From assembly GCA_016787575.1 (NCBI GenBank), contig JAEUUO010000014.1, positions 1-64,000 of the forward strand: a DNA stretch of 64,000 bases. Direction: 5' to 3'. This stretch comes from Saprospiraceae bacterium. Lineage in GTDB: Bacteria > Bacteroidota > Bacteroidia > Chitinophagales > Saprospiraceae. Made by a program: the position numbers and the translations under genes. Below the pieces are notes generated by a model that saw only the letters and a program-made list of their open reading frames with translations, had not been told where the DNA came from and did not search any database. Below, piece after piece: positions 44,245 to 54,169 of this stretch; the first letter of the stretch is position 1, and each line of letters begins with the position of its first letter.

Positions 44245-46791
44245 ATGTCTCCAAGGTTTTTATTAAATTTTATAGCTTCAAGCTTGGTTTTCATTTGTGT
44301 TAGCCTTCGACTTTCTGCACAAGTCGAAGAATTTATTCCATACGACAATAAAATTTATGAAATTTCAGCAATTCAAGTCAGCGGAAACCAATTCAGTGAT
44401 GCCAATGCGATCATTGGAATTTCCGGTTTGCGAATCGGCCAAAAAATAAACATTCCAGGTGCCGATATCCCTAATGCAATAAAAGCGATTTACAAACAAC
44501 GTCTGTTTACCCAGGTCCATATTCAAATCTTAAGTCAGGTTCAAAATGTAGTGAGCTTGCAAATTGTTGTTGAAGAAAAACCTCGCTATTCCACCCATTC
44601 ATTTAAAGGTGTTAAAAAATCTGCTCACGAAGATTTGAATGTAATTATTTCAAATCATCTTCCTAAAAATTCCGTTTACACTAACGAAATCAACGATGCT
44701 CTTGTAACCAGTTTACAGGCATTTTATATTGAAAAAGGATACCTCGATGCGAAGGTTGTCATTCATCAATTGCCAGATGAAAAAAAACCCAACACCATCA
44801 AATTACTCTTTGATATACATAAAAACAAAAGGGTTAAAATTGCTAAAATAAGTTTTTCCGGAAATAAAATTGTATCGTCTCGCAAACTGCGAAAGCAAAT
44901 GAAAGAGACCAGAAGTTTCTGGCATATTTTCGGCAAATCAAAATTTCAGGAAGATAAATACCGCACCGATAAAGAACATCTTATTACCTATTACAATGGG
45001 GAAGGGTTTCGCAATGCAGATATTTTAAGCGATTCTATCTGGCGTCAGGCAAATGGCAAATTGCGCATTCATATAAATCTAAACGAAGGCAATCGTTTTT
45101 ATTTTCGAACCATCAGCATCAAAGGAAATTCTTTATATCCTGAAAGTCATATAAAAAATGTTTTAGGAATTCAAAAAGGCGATGTCTACGATCAGGAATT
45201 ATTACAAAAACGCCTCAGTTTTGCACAGGATGGTCGCGATGTAAGCAGCTTGTATATGGATGAGGGTTATTTATTTTTTAGAGCAGAGCCTGTTGAAGTT
45301 GCTGTTGAAAATGATTCGGTTGATCTTGAAATTCGCATTACAGAAGGTCCACCAGCAACCATAGACAAAGTAGTAGTTCGAGGTAATGAAAGAACACACG
45401 AACAAGTAATCCGTCGTGAAATCAGAACTCGACCTGGACAAAAATTTAGTCGCTCAGATATCATTCGTTCTCAACGAGCTATTCTGGCCTTGGGTTTCTT
45501 TAATCCGGAAGCTTTGGGAATTAATACTCCTGTAAATCCGAAACGTGGTACTGTTGATATAGAATACACAGTTGAAGAAAGACCCTCCGATCAATTGGAA
45601 TTGTCTGCTGGTTATAGTGCCTATGGTTTGATTGGAACTCTTGGTGTCGTATTTAATAATTTTTCAACCAGAAACTTTTTCAAAAAATCAAGTTGGAGTC
45701 CGCTACCACAGGGAGATGGCCAAAAATTATCCCTGAGGGCACAAACCAATGGTCGCTATTACCAATCTTATAATTTTTCTTTTACAGAACCCTGGTTGGG
45801 AGGAAATAGACCCACATCTTTAACGATTGGCGGCATATACAGTTTGATCGATAATTCTGCTTATGGCTCTACTCCGGGAAGTTTGAGCATTGCACGATTG
45901 TCGGGTGCTTTAGGAACTCAGCTCCGATGGCCTGATGATAATTTTGGGACTTCGGGCGCAATTAACTTAGAACGTATTCGCTTAAATCAATACGTGGGCT
46001 TTAATGTTGGGACTCCGGCAGTTGCTGTTGATGATGGAGATTTTTACAATATCTCTTTTAAACAGACTCTGGTTCGTTCTACGGTTTCTGAACCGCTTTT
46101 TCCAAGATCAGGATCTCGAATTTCACTCTCCTTGCAATTGACTCCGCCCTATTCTATTTTCCGCTCCAATTGGAATCCGGATAGTGTCAGTGTAAATAAA
46201 AGATATCAATGGGTAGAATATCACAAATGGCGCGTTGACGGTGAATGGTATGTAAACCTGGTCAATAAATTAGTCCTGGCATTTAATGCAAAAATTGGTA
46301 TCCTGGGCTATTACGATAAAAAATTAAAGGCTCCGCCTTTTGAACGTTTTGTTTTGGGAGGAGATGGTTTAAACAACCAGTCTTTTACAGTAACCGGAAG
46401 AGATATTTTTTCATTACGAGGTTATGAAGTAGAGGATATAAAAGCAAAAACCGTTGATGAGCGAAGAACAATTCGATCAGATGCTGAAGATGCTACCATT
46501 TTTAATAAGTTTACCATGGAATTAAGATATCCGCTATCTCTTAATCCAAGTGCTACGATCTATGGTTCCATCTGGGCTCAGGGTGGAAATTCCTGGAATT
46601 CTTTTAAAGAATACAACCCTTTGTCTTTGAAACGATCCGTTGGTTTTGGTGTTCGTGTCTTCCTGCCGATGTTTGGATTGTTGGGATTTGATTATGGAAT
46701 TGGATTTGACAAACCCTGGTTGGATCCAAAATCTACTTCCTTAAAAGATTATGCAAAATTTAGTTTAGTCTTAGGGTTTGAACCAGAATAA
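44245..46791 (+). CDS. bamA: Outer-membrane protein assembly factor BamA
   Basis: 848 aa Omp85 protein that inserts beta-barrel proteins into the outer membrane. A signal peptide ends near residue 26. POTRA-type repeats run to about 450 (ISAIQVSGNQFSDANAIIGISGL, VKIAKISFSGNKIVSSRKL, YFRTISIKGNSLYPESHI, ATIDKVVVRGNERTHEQVIRREI). The barrel follows, with FTEPWLGG, VRSTVSEPLFPRSGSRISLS and the final GFGVRVFLPMFGLLGFDYGIGFD typical of BamA. The stop is one base from the convergent GxxExxY gene. Confidence 0.95.
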   Translation: MSPRFLLNFIASSLVFICVSLRLSAQVEEFIPYDNKIYEISAIQVSGNQFSDANAIIGISGLRIGQKINIPGADIPNAIKAIYKQRLFTQVHIQILSQVQNVVSLQIVVEEKPRYSTHSFKGVKKSAHEDLNVIISNHLPKNSVYTNEINDALVTSLQAFYIEKGYLDAKVVIHQLPDEKKPNTIKLLFDIHKNKRVKIAKISFSGNKIVSSRKLRKQMKETRSFWHIFGKSKFQEDKYRTDKEHLITYYNGEGFRNADILSDSIWRQANGKLRIHINLNEGNRFYFRTISIKGNSLYPESHIKNVLGIQKGDVYDQELLQKRLSFAQDGRDVSSLYMDEGYLFFRAEPVEVAVENDSVDLEIRITEGPPATIDKVVVRGNERTHEQVIRREIRTRPGQKFSRSDIIRSQRAILALGFFNPEALGINTPVNPKRGTVDIEYTVEERPSDQLELSAGYSAYGLIGTLGVVFNNFSTRNFFKKSSWSPLPQGDGQKLSLRAQTNGRYYQSYNFSFTEPWLGGNRPTSLTIGGIYSLIDNSAYGSTPGSLSIARLSGALGTQLRWPDDNFGTSGAINLERIRLNQYVGFNVGTPAVAVDDGDFYNISFKQTLVRSTVSEPLFPRSGSRISLSLQLTPPYSIFRSNWNPDSVSVNKRYQWVEYHKWRVDGEWYVNLVNKLVLAFNAKIGILGYYDKKLKAPPFERFVLGGDGLNNQSFTVTGRDIFSLRGYEVEDIKAKTVDERRTIRSDAEDATIFNKFTMELRYPLSLNPSATIYGSIWAQGGNSWNSFKEYNPLSLKRSVGFGVRVFLPMFGLLGFDYGIGFDKPWLDPKSTSLKDYAKFSLVLGFEPE

Positions 46792-46792
46792 T

Positions 46793-47170
46793 CTAATATC
46801 CATTTACAATTCTTTTCAGTCCCGATTTTAATAAGACTTCATTAAAATTAATTAGTAAACCCAATTTGAAATGACCTAATTTCAAATTGGTCATTATTTG
46901 TAAAAAATGTATTGGAGCTAAACGTTCAATGCTCTTTATTTCAATTATTATTTCATTCTCAACCAAAATATCAGCCCGATACCCACATTTTAATTTAACG
47001 TCTTCATAAGTTAAAGGGATTGGATATTCTTTAACTGCTTTAATTCCCATTTTATTGAGTCTATATGCAAGACATTCCTTATAAACATGTTCAAAAAGTC
47101 TTGGGCCCAATTTTGTGTGGACTTCAATAGCTGCTCCAATAATCTTGTTAGACAAATCACTGTGTTTCAT
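46793..47170 (-). CDS. GxxExxY family protein
   Basis: 125 aa, normal length. The name motif occurs as GPRLFEHVY (G..E..Y) near residues 22-30. YRADILVENEIIIEIKS has the D-x(n)-E-x-K pattern of PD-(D/E)XK-like nuclease folds, and LIHF-type words occur near the end (LGLLINFN). The biochemical role of the family is not established. It is convergent to bamA with a one-base gap. Upstream lies a repeat-rich 241-bp spacer; such small genes are often scattered among environmental genomes, so transfer is possible. Confidence 0.93.
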   Translation of the reverse strand: MKHSDLSNKIIGAAIEVHTKLGPRLFEHVYKECLAYRLNKMGIKAVKEYPIPLTYEDVKLKCGYRADILVENEIIIEIKSIERLAPIHFLQIMTNLKLGHFKLGLLINFNEVLLKSGLKRIVNGY

Positions 47171-47263
47171 AGTATTTTATTTAGGGTTATAAATTTTGCC
47201 AAATACTAAAAAACGATCATCCCTCCGTGATCATAGCTTAAAAATTCTTTTAAAGCAGAAAAA

Positions 47264-47293
47264 TCCTCTTCCTCCGTGTTTCCTCTTCCGTGA
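47264..47293. repeat. 30-bp direct repeat, copy 1
   Basis: A 30-bp CT-rich sequence containing CCTCCGTG and CTTCCGTGA is repeated exactly at 47361-47390. Between the copies lie complementary-style words (CACAAAGTACACGAAG, TTCACGCAGAG). The surrounding 47171-47411 spacer holds no gene. Confidence 0.9.
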
Positions 47294-47360
47294 GCTTTGC
47301 GTGAAAAACTTTAACACAAAGTACACGAAGAAATTCACGCAGAGAATAAAGTTGTAAAGC

Positions 47361-47390
47361 TCCTCTTCCTCCGTGTTTCCTCTTCCGTGA
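47361..47390. repeat. 30-bp direct repeat, copy 2
   Basis: Exact second copy of 47264-47293, 97 bp away start to start. It ends 21 bp before the stop codon of the 1538-aa T9SS protein gene. A third, partial copy (CCTCCGTGATC) is at 47222-47232. Confidence 0.9.
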
Positions 47391-47411
47391 TCTATGAGTA
47401 AAAAATAGATA

Positions 47412-50400
47412 CTACTTAGCGATTATTAAACTTTGCACATCGCGCTGGTTGTTTCTTTTCGCTTCTATAAAATACATGCCCGAAGGAATTTCCAAAATAT
47501 CCAAATCGATATCCATAAAACCTTCTACTAATTTTGTTTCTACCCGGTAAATAGTTCTTCCTAATAAATCTTGAATACTAAATTGTGTTTCTTTTTTATT
47601 CAAATCCGTCAAATAGATTCTTACTCGATTTGATGCAGGATTGGGAATAATTTTAAATAAATGATCTCTTGAATATTGATCAATAGCAGTAATGCACTTC
47701 CATCGATTTACAAATCCTTCTCCGGCTGAATATAAATCACATGGCAGCATACCACAAGAATCAAAAGCAGCTAAAGCCCAAGCTATTTTATTGGGATGAT
47801 TTGTTGAAAACCAATTTATTCCATCCCACTCAGCAACTCCATTTGCAAGCGTATTGCCAATTTTACTAAATTCTCCTGCTGCATACAATTTATTATCGTA
47901 CCGTATAAAATCTCTGACCGCTTCAATCGTATCCGGGACATCTCCTCCTGACATGGATGTCCAATTGCTTCCATTCCACTTGGATATACTTTGAGTTAAC
48001 GGTACATTGTCTGCATTGCGATAATGTCCACCAACAATTAAATTGCCACCGTATTCATATTGAGCTGCAACACCATTGTATGGAAGACTGTTAAACAAAT
48101 TGATTCCCCCTGCATTTGAAATCCAACTTGAACCATTCCATCTGGCTGAATTTAGTGCAGGCGAGTTAAATGTACCGGCAACGTATAATTGATTTGAATA
48201 GTTTCTTAAGGAATAAACAGGACCATTAAATACCTGATTGATTGTATTAAAATTAGCATTCCAACTCGTGCCATTCCATTGTGCAATGTTGTTGGTTTGC
48301 AATGCAGAAGTTTGTCCGGCATTCTGAAATTGTCCACCTGCAACCAATCCATTGGGTGTGCTCAACAAGGCACTGACAAAAACCAATCCGGTACCAGTTA
48401 GTCCATTGTCCAATGATGCCCAATTGCTGCCATCCCAACTTGCAATATTATTCACATTGCTAAGTAATCCTGCTGATGTAAATTTTCCACCAACATAAAG
48501 TTTTCCATTATGAACTGCCAAAGCACGAACCTCACCATTAAGTCCTTGTAATAATGGCAACCAATTGTGACCATCCCAGGCTGCTATGTTGTTTGCTGCA
48601 ACATTTCCAGCTTGTGCAAATTGGCCTGCTACTATCAATTTGCATTGATAAACCACCATGTCATAAACAAAGCTTACACCACTGGCTATATTTTGCCAAC
48701 TTCTATTCCCGGAAGTACAGATGGATTGATCACATAAACTATCTTGTACCGTTGGGCAATCAAACGTATAATTAAAAACACAACTGTCTCTTTTACCATT
48801 TACAGAAAAGTAATACTTCACTTTTATCGTATAAATACTGGCACCACTTATACAAAATGTTGCAGGGTAAATGGTTCCTGAAGGAATAAAAGCTGTGTTG
48901 GGATTAATGTTAAAACTGGTATTCGTTGCATTTGCAACAGACCATCCGGTCCCTGCCTGAATGTTTGCAAAACTCCCTGAATTTAATTGGACTTGCATTT
49001 GTGTAAAACAACTTGCATATGGAACGTGGCCTTCAATATCATAACAACACAAGCCAGGCATTACCGAACTTTGATTTACGAAATTTTTTAAGGAATCGCA
49101 TTTACAGGGATCCGGAACTTTTGGACAATCAAATGCAAAGTTTCTACTACAAGTGTCCAGGGCTCCATTATTGTTATAATAATAAACCAATTGAATGGAA
49201 TACAAGGTAGATCCTGTTACACAAAAATCCAAAGGAAGTATTGTTCCCGGAGGTAAAAACCCACCGTTCGGAAGTAGGGTGATTTTTTGTGGGCTATTGG
49301 AATTTGCAGTATAACCGTTTGCTGCTTGAATGTTTGTAAAATTTCCAGAACTCAAATACAATTCAATTTTTGTAAAACAATTTGATGTTGGAATTTTTGC
49401 AGACAGACCATAACAACAGAGTCCCGGATTAACACTGTTTTGTTGAATATTTGTTTGGAGTGAATCACAATTACAAAGTGAAGGTAATTTAGGACAATCT
49501 AAAATATAATTGTAACTACAGGTATCTGCATTTCCATTGTTGGTATATAAATAATGTACAGTAACCGTATAGTTAGCAGCTCCATTAACACAAAACGATC
49601 CCGGAGTGATAAATCCAGCAGGTATGAAACCTGCATTTGGAATTAAACTAAAACTTTGATTTGAATTTGTAAAGAAATTCCAACCGGCATTCGCTTGTAC
49701 ATTGGAAAATGTACCTGCATCTACCGTAATCAAAATTTTAGAAAAGCAATTTCCTGGAGCTACATTGGCCTGAATTTTATAACAGCATTTTCCCGGTACG
49801 GTGCTAACGGGAACCACAAAATTCTTCAAAGAATCACAATTGCAGGGAGGCGGAGGCGGTGGACAATCTCTGACAAACTGTTTAGTACATTTTGGCAGTA
49901 CCGATCCTGAATTGTCATAAAATTCCACTTTTACGGTAAATGGATTTATTGCATCACGTACACAAAAAGATCCCGGATTTATAGGTCCGCTCGGGACAAA
50001 ATTTGCTTGAGGTAAAAAACAAATTCCCTGTGGGGTTGAGCTTGCCAACCATCCCGGATTTGGTGCTACGTTTACAATGGATCCAGAATTTACCGAGACA
50101 CAAATTTTAGAAAAGCATTTGGATAATTTGCTATTAGCTAGCAAATCAAAACAACAATCCACCGCAGCGCCTTGTGTTATCAATTGAACTGTTGTAGAAT
50201 CGCAACAATCAGGCGGTGGATTTTGTCCGGGACAATCAAATGTAAAATGATACATGCAGGTATCTGTTCCCTTTGGACTCGTATAAAAATAGAGTACTGT
50301 TACTGTAATTGGATTAAAAGCACCTTCAACACAAAACCAGGCAGGCAATGATTTTCCAACCGGGATAAATCCAGAAATGTGCGTAATAGTAAAATCCTGA

Positions 50401-52028
50401 GAACCAGCAGATGTTAAATTGAATCCTTGCAAATTATTAGCCTGCACATTCGTAAAAATTCCTGTATTTAATTTTACCTGCATTTTAGTAAAACAATTGG
50501 GAACTGGATTGTCTGTATGGATGTTAAAACAGCAAAACTCCGGAAGGCTGTGTTGTTTTTCCAGATAGGTATGAAATGTTGAATCGCATTTTTTTACATA
50601 AGGTGCTTGCTGACAGTCAAAAACATAATGAAATTCACAAGTATCCTGGAATCCATTTCGCGTATAAAAATAAAATACAGATACTGTATAGCTGGAAGCT
50701 CCGCTGACACAAAAAGAACCAGCATCAAAATTTCCAGGCGGTATAAATCCGCCATTGTGTGAATATGTTATGTATTTAAAATTATTTTGATTGACGGTCC
50801 ATCCTTGTCCTGTATTTGCTTGAACATTGTAAAAAGTTCCCGCGCTTAAACTCACTTGCACGCTGTTAAAACAATCAAGTGAAGAAATATCACCAAGGAC
50901 CTCATAACAGCATCCGATGGGTGAGCCACCTCCTATCGGTCTGATTTCATTTTTTACAAAAGAATCACAGGCACATGGTTTATTGATTACACAGATAGTA
51001 TCGCTGCAACTGCTGATACAAGATCCCTCAACTACCGTCAAATTAATTGGATAGCAACCTGGTTTGCTGTATTTTATCCACAAGCTATCCACTCCAAAAA
51101 ATCGCTGTCCGATACTATTGTCTATGTTTAAGATCCAATTGAAAATAGTATTTGGTCCACCATTCCCTGTGTAATAAATCAATGCCGTATCACCTACACA
51201 AATAGTATCCGGAAAATCAAAGGAACAGGTTAAATCACATTTAAAATTTACACAAATGGTGTCTTTGCATTGTCCATTATTTATTGCTACACAAAAACAA
51301 CCATCTGAGGGTGGGTAAAAACATTGTTGCGTTGATAGCACCAGAGGTGAATTGCAGGCATACCATGCATACATTAAATTATCTGGACTTGCACACAATG
51401 CATTATTGATCTGATTTACTGAACCTGTAAAAGATGGCAATACCGCTAAATGCACAGGAGCAGGTTGTGGGATGTTTGTACAATTCCGATCTGTAATATT
51501 TACAACATTATACGTTGTTTTTACTGTAGGGCAAACCCGATAACTGTAATTATTGGAATTGGAATTGTGACTGGTTATTTGATTGTTTTCCCGAATTTGA
51601 AAACTAAAAGGTGGAGTCCCGTTTAGTGCAACATTTAGATTGGTGCATTCCCCATCGCAAATCGTATCCTTTGTTAAACTAAGCAGTGCTTGAGGCAAAG
51701 GAAAAACTTCCACATTCACGCTGCAGGTTTCAGGAGCTTGCCCAGGTTCTTTCCAAATTACCTGAATCGTACACAATCCTGCAGAAGTAAAACATGCTTC
51801 GTGTGGATTTCGCAAGTTCGGATTGGTAATGGTACCGCAATCAATCGTCCAACTATAACTTGCATTCGTTGTCCCACTGCCTATGTAATTGACGGGATGA
51901 CATTCATTTAAACAAGCAGATTGAGCCACTTCAATACATTGAAATTGGGCATGTACCTGGCTGTCTATCAGGAGACCAAAATTTACTAAAAATAGCACTA
52001 GCAATCGCTTTAGAAAAACGTTTCTCAT
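47412..52028 (-). CDS. Giant T9SS-exported modular protein with six Cys-rich repeats and a propeller-like region
   Basis: 1538 aa. A signal peptide ends near residue 27. PKD/Ig-like material fills to about 350. Six ~124-residue modules follow (about 350-1095, bases ~48735-50980). Each begins CDS, has CC[YF], then CF.K/S, G.F.N[VI]QA, FIP.G, FC[VI].GA and D-x-C, and closes with FDCP-type words. Residues about 1100-1440 carry six W-[DN]-G-x-x-W units (AAWDGHNWL, ASWDGSNWA, AQWNGTSWN and others), as in a propeller. The end (IIPNPASNRVRIYL ... GMYFIEAKRNNQ) is a type A sorting tail. Probably a surface-exposed adhesin or structural protein; function unknown. Confidence 0.88.
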   Translation of the reverse strand: MRNVFLKRLLVLFLVNFGLLIDSQVHAQFQCIEVAQSACLNECHPVNYIGSGTTNASYSWTIDCGTITNPNLRNPHEACFTSAGLCTIQVIWKEPGQAPETCSVNVEVFPLPQALLSLTKDTICDGECTNLNVALNGTPPFSFQIRENNQITSHNSNSNNYSYRVCPTVKTTYNVVNITDRNCTNIPQPAPVHLAVLPSFTGSVNQINNALCASPDNLMYAWYACNSPLVLSTQQCFYPPSDGCFCVAINNGQCKDTICVNFKCDLTCSFDFPDTICVGDTALIYYTGNGGPNTIFNWILNIDNSIGQRFFGVDSLWIKYSKPGCYPINLTVVEGSCISSCSDTICVINKPCACDSFVKNEIRPIGGGSPIGCCYEVLGDISSLDCFNSVQVSLSAGTFYNVQANTGQGWTVNQNNFKYITYSHNGGFIPPGNFDAGSFCVSGASSYTVSVFYFYTRNGFQDTCEFHYVFDCQQAPYVKKCDSTFHTYLEKQHSLPEFCCFNIHTDNPVPNCFTKMQVKLNTGIFTNVQANNLQGFNLTSAGSQDFTITHISGFIPVGKSLPAWFCVEGAFNPITVTVLYFYTSPKGTDTCMYHFTFDCPGQNPPPDCCDSTTVQLITQGAAVDCCFDLLANSKLSKCFSKICVSVNSGSIVNVAPNPGWLASSTPQGICFLPQANFVPSGPINPGSFCVRDAINPFTVKVEFYDNSGSVLPKCTKQFVRDCPPPPPPCNCDSLKNFVVPVSTVPGKCCYKIQANVAPGNCFSKILITVDAGTFSNVQANAGWNFFTNSNQSFSLIPNAGFIPAGFITPGSFCVNGAANYTVTVHYLYTNNGNADTCSYNYILDCPKLPSLCNCDSLQTNIQQNSVNPGLCCYGLSAKIPTSNCFTKIELYLSSGNFTNIQAANGYTANSNSPQKITLLPNGGFLPPGTILPLDFCVTGSTLYSIQLVYYYNNNGALDTCSRNFAFDCPKVPDPCKCDSLKNFVNQSSVMPGLCCYDIEGHVPYASCFTQMQVQLNSGSFANIQAGTGWSVANATNTSFNINPNTAFIPSGTIYPATFCISGASIYTIKVKYYFSVNGKRDSCVFNYTFDCPTVQDSLCDQSICTSGNRSWQNIASGVSFVYDMVVYQCKLIVAGQFAQAGNVAANNIAAWDGHNWLPLLQGLNGEVRALAVHNGKLYVGGKFTSAGLLSNVNNIASWDGSNWASLDNGLTGTGLVFVSALLSTPNGLVAGGQFQNAGQTSALQTNNIAQWNGTSWNANFNTINQVFNGPVYSLRNYSNQLYVAGTFNSPALNSARWNGSSWISNAGGINLFNSLPYNGVAAQYEYGGNLIVGGHYRNADNVPLTQSISKWNGSNWTSMSGGDVPDTIEAVRDFIRYDNKLYAAGEFSKIGNTLANGVAEWDGINWFSTNHPNKIAWALAAFDSCGMLPCDLYSAGEGFVNRWKCITAIDQYSRDHLFKIIPNPASNRVRIYLTDLNKKETQFSIQDLLGRTIYRVETKLVEGFMDIDLDILEIPSGMYFIEAKRNNQRDVQSLIIAK

Positions 52029-52277
52029 AATTAAAATTTAAATAAGTAACCGAATAGAATAGCGAAATTTGGACGAGGTGCTGTCAGATAGAATACAAAT
52101 TTAGAACGGAATTTGATAAATTCATAAATTTAAATAAGTTCATTTTCAGGCTAATTATAAAATTACAGTACGATTGTTTTTTAATTGAATCGTCGTGAAA
52201 GTGACAAATAGCTAAAATCGACTTAACTAAAGTATTGGATGGTTTATTTGAAATATCTGCATCCATTTACAATTCCA

Positions 52278-52285
52278 TACCTTTG
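52278..52285 (+). promoter_or_regulatory. Bacteroidota -7 box (TACCTTTG) for mnmG
   Basis: TACCTTTG matches the consensus and is 8 nt before ATG 52294, again implying a near-leaderless transcript. A TTTG at 52247-52250 is 27 nt away, too far to be a confident -33 element. The 265-bp spacer shared with the divergent giant gene shows no other feature. Confidence 0.55.
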
Positions 52286-52293
52286 CAAACCTT

Positions 52294-54159
52294 ATGTTTA
52301 AACCCTATGATGTGATTGTCGTTGGCGCAGGCCACGCAGGCTGTGAAGCTGCAGCTGCTGCTGCCAATATGGGCTGTCAGGTATTGTTGGTTACAATGAA
52401 TATGCAGACGATCGCCCAAATGTCCTGCAATCCTGCAATGGGCGGTGTTGCTAAAGGCCAGATCGTTCGGGAAATAGATGCATTGGGTGGATATTCCGGA
52501 ATTGTAACTGATGAAACAAGAGTTCAGTTCAGGATGTTAAACCGGTCAAAAGGTCCTGCCATGTGGAGTCCTCGTGCACAATCAGACCGAAATTTATTTG
52601 CCCGAAAATGGAGAAATCTACTCGAAGCACACCCATGCATCGATTTCTGGCAAGATATGGTGAAAGCCTTGCTCATTAAAGAAAATAGAGTTTGTGGTGT
52701 CGTTACCGGCTTGGGACAGGAAATCGAATCGGAAGCTGTTATTTTAACCAATGGCACTTTTTTAAATGGATTGATCCATATTGGTGAAAAACAATTTGGT
52801 GGTGGCCGGGCCGGTGAAAATGCAGCAAAAGGCATTACTGAACAATTGGTAAGTCTTGGTTTTGAAAGTGGTCGCATGAAAACCGGTACACCCCCAAGAT
52901 TGGATGGACGATCCATCGATTACAGTCAAACGGAAATCCAACATGGAGATGAAAATCCTTCCAGATTTTCCTATCTGGATACGCCTGTACCTGATAAACA
53001 ATTGAGCTGTCACATCACCTATACAAATCCTGAGGTACATGAAATTTTACGAACCGGCTTTTCTCAAAGCCCAATGTTTACCGGTCGCATTCAGGGTTTG
53101 GGACCCAGGTATTGTCCCTCCATTGAAGATAAAATTGATCGATTTTCAGACCGGGACAGGCACCAACTTTTTATCGAACCAGAAGGTTGGGATACGCATG
53201 AAATTTATATAAACGGCTTCTCTTCTTCACTTCCTGAGGAAGTTCAATACAAAGCATTGCAAAAAATTCCAGGACTGCAACAGGTCAAAATGTTTCGACC
53301 AGGTTATGCAATAGAGTACGATTATTTTCCTCCTACTCAACTATCCTTGAGTCTTGAAACGCATTTAATTAAAAACCTTTTCTTTGCTGGTCAAATTAAT
53401 GGAACAACTGGATATGAAGAAGCAGCCTGTCAAGGTTTTATGGCAGGTATAAATGCTGCACTTCGTGTTAAAGATCAAGAAGCACTGATATTGACAAGGG
53501 CCGAAGCATACATCGGTGTATTGATAGACGATCTTGTAAACAAAGGCACTGAAGAACCTTATAGAATGTTTACGTCCCGAGCTGAATACAGAATTTTACT
53601 GCGTCAAGACAACGCTGACAGGAGACTTACACCGATTGCACAAAAAATCGGCATGCAAAACTTAGAAGCACGCATCCAACGATTGGATCAAAAGGAACAG
53701 GGAATTCAATTCATTAGAAAGGAATTGCAAAAAATTTCTTTAAATCCGGAAGAAGTAAATACCTATTTAGAATCTGTTGGCTCTTCAAAAATTGAATTGA
53801 AATCTAAATTAAGTCAATTATTAACAAGACCCAATATCAGTTTAGTTGAATTGGCCAAACTGAAACCTGAATTCATGAATGAGTTAACACAGTTTGATTC
53901 AGAAACAATAGAAAGTGCTGAAATTGAACTTAAGTATGAAGGCTATATAAAAAAAGAACAAGAATTGGTTGACAAAATGTCGCGATTGGAAAATGTTAAA
54001 CTTCCAGAATCATTTGACTATCATTCGATACCTGCATTAAGCAATGAAGCAAAAACAAAATTAAAACGAATCAAACCATCTTCCATCGGCCAGGCAAGCC
54101 GAATTAGTGGTGTGTCGCCAGCTGATATTTCGATTTTGCTTGTTTATTTAGGCCGGTAA
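52294..54159 (+). CDS. mnmG: tRNA uridine-5-carboxymethylaminomethyl modification enzyme MnmG (GidA)
   Basis: 621 aa FAD protein that, with MnmE, installs the cmnm5 group on the wobble uridine of several tRNAs. The FAD-binding GAGHAGCEAAAAAANMG starts at about residue 12. CNPAMGGVAKGQIVREIDALGG, GTPPRLDGRSID, GLFFAGQINGTTGYEEAA-type words and FTSRAEYRILLRQDNADRRL are family signatures, and the C-terminal domain ends RISGVSPADISILLVYL. Single gene, convergent with the YceI gene 10 bp away. Confidence 0.97.
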   Translation: MFKPYDVIVVGAGHAGCEAAAAAANMGCQVLLVTMNMQTIAQMSCNPAMGGVAKGQIVREIDALGGYSGIVTDETRVQFRMLNRSKGPAMWSPRAQSDRNLFARKWRNLLEAHPCIDFWQDMVKALLIKENRVCGVVTGLGQEIESEAVILTNGTFLNGLIHIGEKQFGGGRAGENAAKGITEQLVSLGFESGRMKTGTPPRLDGRSIDYSQTEIQHGDENPSRFSYLDTPVPDKQLSCHITYTNPEVHEILRTGFSQSPMFTGRIQGLGPRYCPSIEDKIDRFSDRDRHQLFIEPEGWDTHEIYINGFSSSLPEEVQYKALQKIPGLQQVKMFRPGYAIEYDYFPPTQLSLSLETHLIKNLFFAGQINGTTGYEEAACQGFMAGINAALRVKDQEALILTRAEAYIGVLIDDLVNKGTEEPYRMFTSRAEYRILLRQDNADRRLTPIAQKIGMQNLEARIQRLDQKEQGIQFIRKELQKISLNPEEVNTYLESVGSSKIELKSKLSQLLTRPNISLVELAKLKPEFMNELTQFDSETIESAEIELKYEGYIKKEQELVDKMSRLENVKLPESFDYHSIPALSNEAKTKLKRIKPSSIGQASRISGVSPADISILLVYLGR

Positions 54160-54169
54160 CGAATCGTAC

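Noticed and set aside
46793..47170. GxxExxY gene as half of a toxin-antitoxin or restriction system
   Set aside because: No partner gene is present; one side is bamA and the other a repeat spacer.
52084..52266. 60-residue minus-strand ORF in the mnmG spacer
   Set aside because: It has no promoter box, no recognisable motif and AT-rich composition like the spacer; it overlaps the region needed for the mnmG promoter.
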